Shown here: piece by piece, positions 49,305-52,683 of the stretch | Position numbering within the stretch: position 1 is the stretch's first letter | How the letters are laid out: every line of letters starts with the position of its first letter | DNA from: a virus | Virus record (IMG/VR): IMGVR_UViG_3300030329_005293 | Span: 1-52,683 of that record | Strand: one strand, 5' to 3' | DNA: 52,683 nucleotides | Position numbers and translations under genes: made by a program | The notes under the pieces: generated by a model | What the model was told of the DNA's origin: nothing | Seen by the model: the letters and a program-made list of their open reading frames with translations, nothing else | Databases searched by the model: none

Positions 49305-49682
49305 CTATGTCATCAGCATTTTGACGAGAACAGCATTGTTCGGGCCAGTCGTTCCGCCCGTTCCTGCTGCCGTGACCACAGCTACATACGTTCCAGTGGC
49401 CAGTGTGGAAGCTGGATCAAACATAAAGTCCGCCTCAGATGATGCAGCACAAGGCAAGATAAAATCTGGACTGTTACTCCCCAATGTTGGAGGAGAACTG
49501 CTATCAAAGTTGTATATCTTCAAATACACTGCGTGAGTGTTCGCGGTGTTGTCAATTTTCACTGCATCTACGGTTCTGGAGTTGTCAGTGACATTGACCA
49601 ACGCCCCCGTATCGATACTGAGTTCAACCCGACGAGCTGATATTTGAGTGGTGGTAGCTGATTCTGATATTGTGTTTGCCAT
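49305..49682 (-). CDS. Virion protein, paralogue A
   Basis: 125 aa; GGGA 7 bases before ATG 49682. Beta-rich, with I-D-N-T-A...Y-L-K-I-Y-N-F and an I-L-P-C-A-A-S-S strand. The neighbour at 49685 shares I-D-N-T-(A/S)...(Y/F)-L-K-(I/L)-Y, P-x-F-x-(L/V)-P-(C/V)-A-A-S and the Gly/Thr-rich end, so they are tandem paralogues. Such proteins are usually virion components; a fibre or decoration role is inferred. Confidence 0.6.
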   Translation of the reverse strand: MANTISESATTTQISARRVELSIDTGALVNVTDNSRTVDAVKIDNTANTHAVYLKIYNFDSSSPPTLGSNSPDFILPCAASSEADFMFDPASTLATGTYVAVVTAAGTGGTTGPNNAVLVKMLMT

Positions 49683-49684
49683 TT

Positions 49685-50047
49685 TTATGTCCCAAATATT
49701 CTATAGGCGATGGTGCCGCCCGGAGCAGACCCCCCAGTGGCAGCACCATCACTTGCACAAACGCTGAGGGCAGAGGAGATTGTAATACCCTGCTTCATGT
49801 ATACCCTCATCCTAGCTGATGCTGCCACTGGCACACAGAACACGGGGTCCGTTGTGCCATGCGTCACAACGCTGGTGTCATACAGTTTCAAAAAGTTTGT
49901 GCTGCTACCCGAGGTGTTATCAATGAATATGGTGTGAACAGAACCAGTAGTCCCTGTTAGCAAATTCTTGTCTGGGTTGGTCCCCGCCGCAGTTTGCCGA
50001 ATAAATGAATTAAAATCTGCTTGTGCATCGTTTGTTGTGATAGCCAT
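49685..50047 (-). CDS. Virion protein, paralogue B
   Basis: 120 aa; GGAGG 4 bases before ATG 50047. Paralogue of the following gene (shared I-D-N-T, F-L-K-L-Y, V-P-V-A-A-S and a C-terminal G-G beta hairpin). The N-terminus is helical (D-A-Q-A-D-F-N-S-F-I-R-Q-T). Located after the lysis genes, with the other fibre-type genes on the opposite side of them. Confidence 0.6.
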   Translation of the reverse strand: MAITTNDAQADFNSFIRQTAAGTNPDKNLLTGTTGSVHTIFIDNTSGSSTNFLKLYDTSVVTHGTTDPVFCVPVAASARMRVYMKQGITISSALSVCASDGAATGGSAPGGTIAYRIFGT

Positions 50048-50377
50048 CTATCCTCCCATATGGTGTTGCAATTCACTGGATGATAAAACCTCCAGTTTTC
50101 CTCTCAGGGTAGCCATCTCCTCAGTCACTGATCTCAGCTCCGCATGCAGTTTTCTTATCTCATCATCCTTCGCATCCAACCGTTGTTGGAGTTGGATGAT
50201 CTGCTGCTGAAGAGTCGATCGAAAATCAATTTGCTCCTGCACATGGGCATCCTGTTGCTTGTGGACAATACCTGAGCGTGTCTGCATACGCTTGGTCCAA
50301 AAATCCCAAGCCTTTGCACTGGTCAGTGCGGTGAACACACTGATCAAAACCGTGTATATGGTTGCCATCGTTGTCAT
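50048..50377 (-). CDS. Membrane-anchored coiled-coil protein, lysis cluster (spanin-like)
   Basis: 109 aa from ATG 50377 (GGAG 7 bases upstream; ATGA overlap with the previous stop). One N-terminal membrane helix (A-T-I-Y-T-V-L-I-S-V-F-T-A-L) is followed by a long Gln/Glu/Leu coiled coil to the end. The layout is that of an inner-membrane spanin (Rz-like). The partner could be the previous gene. The spanin role is inferred. Confidence 0.55.
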   Translation of the reverse strand: MTTMATIYTVLISVFTALTSAKAWDFWTKRMQTRSGIVHKQQDAHVQEQIDFRSTLQQQIIQLQQRLDAKDDEIRKLHAELRSVTEEMATLRGKLEVLSSSELQHHMGG

Positions 50378-50754
50378 TTTGCTGCTCCAGATATAGCATA
50401 GCCTCCAAATACAACAGCAGCACCTCCAATTACCACTCCGAGGCCAGCCCACAGCAATGGTCTTTCTGTTAATGGCACCGGCCGTCTCGCTTCTTCAAGT
50501 AGAGTTTGTGTGTATTGTAATTTAAATTCCAACGCCCCCGTATCAATCCGATACAAATCCTCCACTCTGGTGGCATGTACCCCCAGTTTTTCATAGTCTG
50601 CCATCCAAGAGGTTGGCAGCAATATGCCTCGGCAATCTGATTGAGATCCTACTCTCATTGCAATGGCTCTAATGCACTGCCCCTCAACGTGCGGTGTAGG
50701 AGGAGGTCTTGGAGGGGGCTCCGCCGCCATTAGAGTCGATACCAAAAGCCACAT
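50374..50754 (-). CDS. Exported protein with C-terminal membrane helix, lysis cluster
   Basis: 126 aa; GGAGG 9 bases before ATG 50754. An N-terminal hydrophobic segment (M-W-L-L-V-S-T-L-M-A-A) resembles a short signal peptide, then a Pro-rich linker, a helical centre and a C-terminal membrane helix (L-L-W-A-G-L-G-V-V-I-G-G-A-A-V-V-F-G-G-Y). TAATG and ATGA overlaps tie it to its neighbours. It probably spans the envelope in lysis. Confidence 0.5.
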   Translation of the reverse strand: MWLLVSTLMAAEPPPRPPPTPHVEGQCIRAIAMRVGSQSDCRGILLPTSWMADYEKLGVHATRVEDLYRIDTGALEFKLQYTQTLLEEARRPVPLTERPLLWAGLGVVIGGAAVVFGGYAISGAAK

Positions 50755-50987
50755 TAGAGTGGGCCTCCTCGTCTGTTTATCATGTCAGCAAGTTGATCTT
50801 CAGCATTATCTGAAGCGACAGCTTGATCTATGTCCTCAGTCTCTGCATCAAATGTGTTCTCAACAATATCTCTTGCAGTATTCGATGATTCATCTGTTTT
50901 TTTTACGTTTAGAGTTTTATTTTCTCGCCAGTAAAACAACACAAATACCCCCATGGTCAAGATGGCAAACAACATTAATGGTTCCAT
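50754..50987 (-). CDS. Single-pass membrane protein, lysis cluster
   Basis: 77 aa from ATG 50987 (GGAG 5 bases upstream). Membrane helix M-L-F-A-I-L-T-M-G-V-F-V-L-F-Y-W (residues 5-20) with an acidic cytoplasmic-type tail (E-S-S-N-T...D-A-E-T-E-D-I-D-Q). Start and stop are both in TAATG overlaps. It may be an antiholin or holin accessory. Confidence 0.5.
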   Translation of the reverse strand: MEPLMLFAILTMGVFVLFYWRENKTLNVKKTDESSNTARDIVENTFDAETEDIDQAVASDNAEDQLADMINRRGGPL

Positions 50988-51235
50988 TATTTCTCCAATT
51001 GATGTGCAAAAGAAGACTTCTCTTTTGCACCCCAATGCCTACCGCCGAGGGAGAGAGTTCCTCCTGTTGCAACAGAAGCGATGGCGATGGCCAAGGTTGC
51101 AACAACATCTCCCATGGGTTCCATCGCATCTGGTCTCCACAACATGCAGATCAGTACCTCGACAGATAATACCATGAGGGCGATCATTCCCAGCTTGGCC
51201 GACTCCAATGTTCTCGATGGTTTTGCTTTACTCAT
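50987..51235 (-). CDS. Holin candidate
   Basis: 82 aa from ATG 51235, overlapping the end of the amidase by 8 bp. Two membrane helices: L-G-M-I-A-L-M-V-L-S-V-E-V-L-I-C-M-L-W and V-V-A-T-L-A-I-A-I-A-S-V-A-T-G-G. A short charged turn lies between them and the C-terminus is basic. Size, topology and coupling to the amidase make it the best holin in the genome. Confidence 0.7.
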   Translation of the reverse strand: MSKAKPSRTLESAKLGMIALMVLSVEVLICMLWRPDAMEPMGDVVATLAIAIASVATGGTLSLGGRHWGAKEKSSFAHQLEK

Positions 51236-52121
51236 TGCTTAGGGTCTCCATAAAATATTTTAGGTCCAGACCAGCACAGTCTATCTTTTCTCTCTTCAGA
51301 TGGTAGTGATGGACAAAGCCCTTGAAGTCACCCCTCCAAGCCTCTGGAGAGCCGTTTGTGGACATTTCCCCATCTTCCATGGGACATTGCAGGGGTATAC
51401 CCAAACCCTTGTGTATGGCTCTCATAAGGGCCAGCAAAGCTCCGCGTTGGATATAATAGAATCCAAGGAAAGGATCGAGTTTTTGCCCATGGACAATGGC
51501 ATCCTTCACGATGGGCCGAGCCCCAAAGTCTCTGTCCATGTACCACTGGTTGTACTTCAGATAGTACGGGTTGTTTATCTCAACCCCCACTGACCAGTCA
51601 TTTAGGTGCCTAGCTCCAGCATGGAACGCTACATGCTTTGTATCCATGGTCTGGTGTATGGTCCCATCGTAATCGATCATGAAGTGTACCGACAACCCTC
51701 TCTTCTCAACTACCCGGAAACAAGACCGGCTGGTTAAGCAGACATCCCAGTGGGTGACAAACTGTTTGATCTCCCGAGGCTCACCCAGAACCGGACGGTA
51801 GTTTTCCTCGGATGCTTCAAAACCTTCTGGCTCCGACCACAATACAACTTTGTGCCAACGGATGGGGATAAAGCTCCCATTGCAAACGATGGCATTGCCA
51901 TTCCGAGTGCGAATCTTAGCTGGCTTGTACTCGTCAATCTCGCTCTCTCTCTTCAGGAACACCCTGCGATATGTTGATGGGCCACACATGCCATCCGGTT
52001 TGAGACCATGCTCAGCTTGGAAAGCTGCTATCTTTGCTATCAATTCCATACCAAATTCAGTGCAACCAAACCATTCTGGAGTCCAGCCATATTTTTCAGC
52101 ACTTTTTTGATTATAACTCAT
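51228..52121 (-). CDS. Endolysin: N-acetylmuramoyl-L-alanine amidase
   Basis: 297 aa. Residues 25-55 look like a peptidoglycan-binding repeat (A-A-F-Q-A-E-H-G-L-K-P-D-G-M-C-G-P-S-T-Y). The amidase_2-type catalytic domain follows: T-H124-W-D, F-H167-A-G, V-G-V-E181-I-N-N and H-H-Y-H with a downstream Asp near the C-terminus, giving the zinc ligands and Glu. ATGA overlap with the fibre gene. It cleaves cell-wall peptide from muramic acid once the holin opens the membrane. Confidence 0.85.
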   Translation of the reverse strand: MSYNQKSAEKYGWTPEWFGCTEFGMELIAKIAAFQAEHGLKPDGMCGPSTYRRVFLKRESEIDEYKPAKIRTRNGNAIVCNGSFIPIRWHKVVLWSEPEGFEASEENYRPVLGEPREIKQFVTHWDVCLTSRSCFRVVEKRGLSVHFMIDYDGTIHQTMDTKHVAFHAGARHLNDWSVGVEINNPYYLKYNQWYMDRDFGARPIVKDAIVHGQKLDPFLGFYYIQRGALLALMRAIHKGLGIPLQCPMEDGEMSTNGSPEAWRGDFKGFVHHYHLKREKIDCAGLDLKYFMETLSNE

Positions 52122-52531
52122 GGAGAATATTTACTGATGACAAGCCAAGTGGTTCCTGTGCAGCAAAAAACCACGGCTGATTTTGGGGTGTTGAGAACAA
52201 AATTTGTATTTCCATCAATCATATCGGTCCCCGATCTATTGATAGTAATGTTATTTGTGTTTGCATTTCCTGTTTCATCTTTGATGATGATCATCCTGCC
52301 AGCGTTGGTCGACGCTGAGGGTAATGTCACAGAGTATGCCCCTTGTGACGTGTTGACAGCAATCATATAATCTGTGCTCACAATGTTGTAATTACCATTG
52401 ATGTCTCTAGACTTCAATCTAATCCCACCCTCAATATCTAATGTGGATGATAACGCACACGTGTCAGAAGCACTAGGAATAACAATTCGAGTGTTGCTGC
52501 TGTCAAAACCAAATAGTTTGTATACGGCCAT
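52118..52531 (-). CDS. Short tail-fibre paralogue
   Basis: 137 aa from ATG 52531 (AGGA 7 bases upstream; aligns with the large fibre start). The N-terminal 25 residues (M-A-V-Y-K-L-F-G-F-D-S-S-N-T-R) match the start of the large fibre gene, so both probably attach to the same virion site. The rest is beta-rich: Y-S-V-T-L-P-S-A and I-I-I-K-D-E-T-G-N-A, typical of trimeric fibre caps. Coupled to the amidase by ATGA. Confidence 0.7.
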   Translation of the reverse strand: MAVYKLFGFDSSNTRIVIPSASDTCALSSTLDIEGGIRLKSRDINGNYNIVSTDYMIAVNTSQGAYSVTLPSASTNAGRMIIIKDETGNANTNNITINRSGTDMIDGNTNFVLNTPKSAVVFCCTGTTWLVISKYSP

Positions 52532-52552
52532 AAATGGGTCCTGCAAATTTAT

Positions 52553-52574
52553 GGGGAGAGGTTGCCCCCTCCCC
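52553..52574 (-). terminator. Weak hairpin between the two fibre genes
   Basis: GGGGAG and CTCCCC form a 6-bp stem around a 10-base loop in the 53-bp gap between fibre genes. On the minus strand it is followed only by ATAAATTT, so it may attenuate rather than end late transcription. Confidence 0.35.
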
Positions 52575-52584
52575 ACTTTAAGTA

Positions 52585-52683
52585 TTACGCAAATGTAAGG
52601 ATATTACGAATTTGAATAACGCCAGTCAAAACAGTTGCAGATCCATCACCATTCTGAGCAAGGATACCCACTTGAACAATGCT
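52585..52683. repeat. Terminal direct repeat, right copy
   Basis: Exact duplicate of bases 1-99; contains the end of the large fibre gene. It should be removed to give a circle of 52,584 bp. Confidence 0.9.

Overview
The window is a complete, circularly assembled genome of a tailed dsDNA bacteriophage, about 52.58 kb once the terminal duplication is removed: bases 1-99 are repeated exactly at 52585-52683, so the linear ends are an arbitrary cut inside one tail-fibre gene. Shine-Dalgarno sites, ATGA/TAATG/TGATG stop-start overlaps and dense packing show a bacterial host. The giant internal virion protein, portal, T7-type tail adaptor/nozzle candidates and absence of a tape measure or sheath suggest podovirus-like architecture. 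The E-L-N-I-L-D-G-V-T fibre repeat is one I associate with phages of aquatic bacteria; the host itself cannot be read from the sequence. I see no integrase, RNA polymerase or DNA polymerase gene.

Layout. (1) Late genes, all on the minus strand, start at about 27.93 kb and read leftwards through position 1, then around the circle from 52.53 to 49.06 kb: small terminase candidate, large terminase, portal, small head proteins, scaffold, capsid, decoration protein, tail adaptor, nozzle-like protein, further tail proteins, three internal virion proteins (206, 811 and 2825 aa), fibres, amidase, a holin/spanin-like membrane cluster, two paralogous virion proteins and an HNH nuclease. (2) 28.0-34.1 kb is mixed-strand: an unknown 412-aa protein, a Sak4-like recombinase, RusA resolvase, a primase with zinc ribbon and a VapE-family helicase. 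(3) 34.4-39.1 kb is an accessory region with four paralogous proteins built from a repeated W-x-x-I-(A/G)...W-P unit (nine units in all), an XRE repressor, a 31-aa membrane peptide, an adenine methylase and a DnaQ-type exonuclease. (4) 39.1-39.95 kb is non-coding with a 27-bp-stem hairpin and G-rich direct repeats, possibly an origin or control region. (5) 39.95-42.05 kb is a plus-strand operon of small genes ending in gp88-like and 17-aa membrane-peptide genes and a strong terminator. (6) 42.9-45.2 kb is a minus-strand DNA-modification cassette (cytosine methylase with a second gene nested in another frame, and a Mom-like acyltransferase) flanked by the same 10-bp GC-rich tandem repeat. (7) 45.5-49.0 kb is a plus-strand operon with another DPPY methylase and several unknown genes.

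Together the genes suggest a virulent-style phage that uses host polymerases, brings its own primase, helicase and recombination functions, and invests heavily in DNA modification against restriction. The most unusual items are the W...WP repeat family, the dual-frame methylase locus, the overlapping scaffold genes, the hairpin/G-repeat region and the ultra-short membrane peptides.
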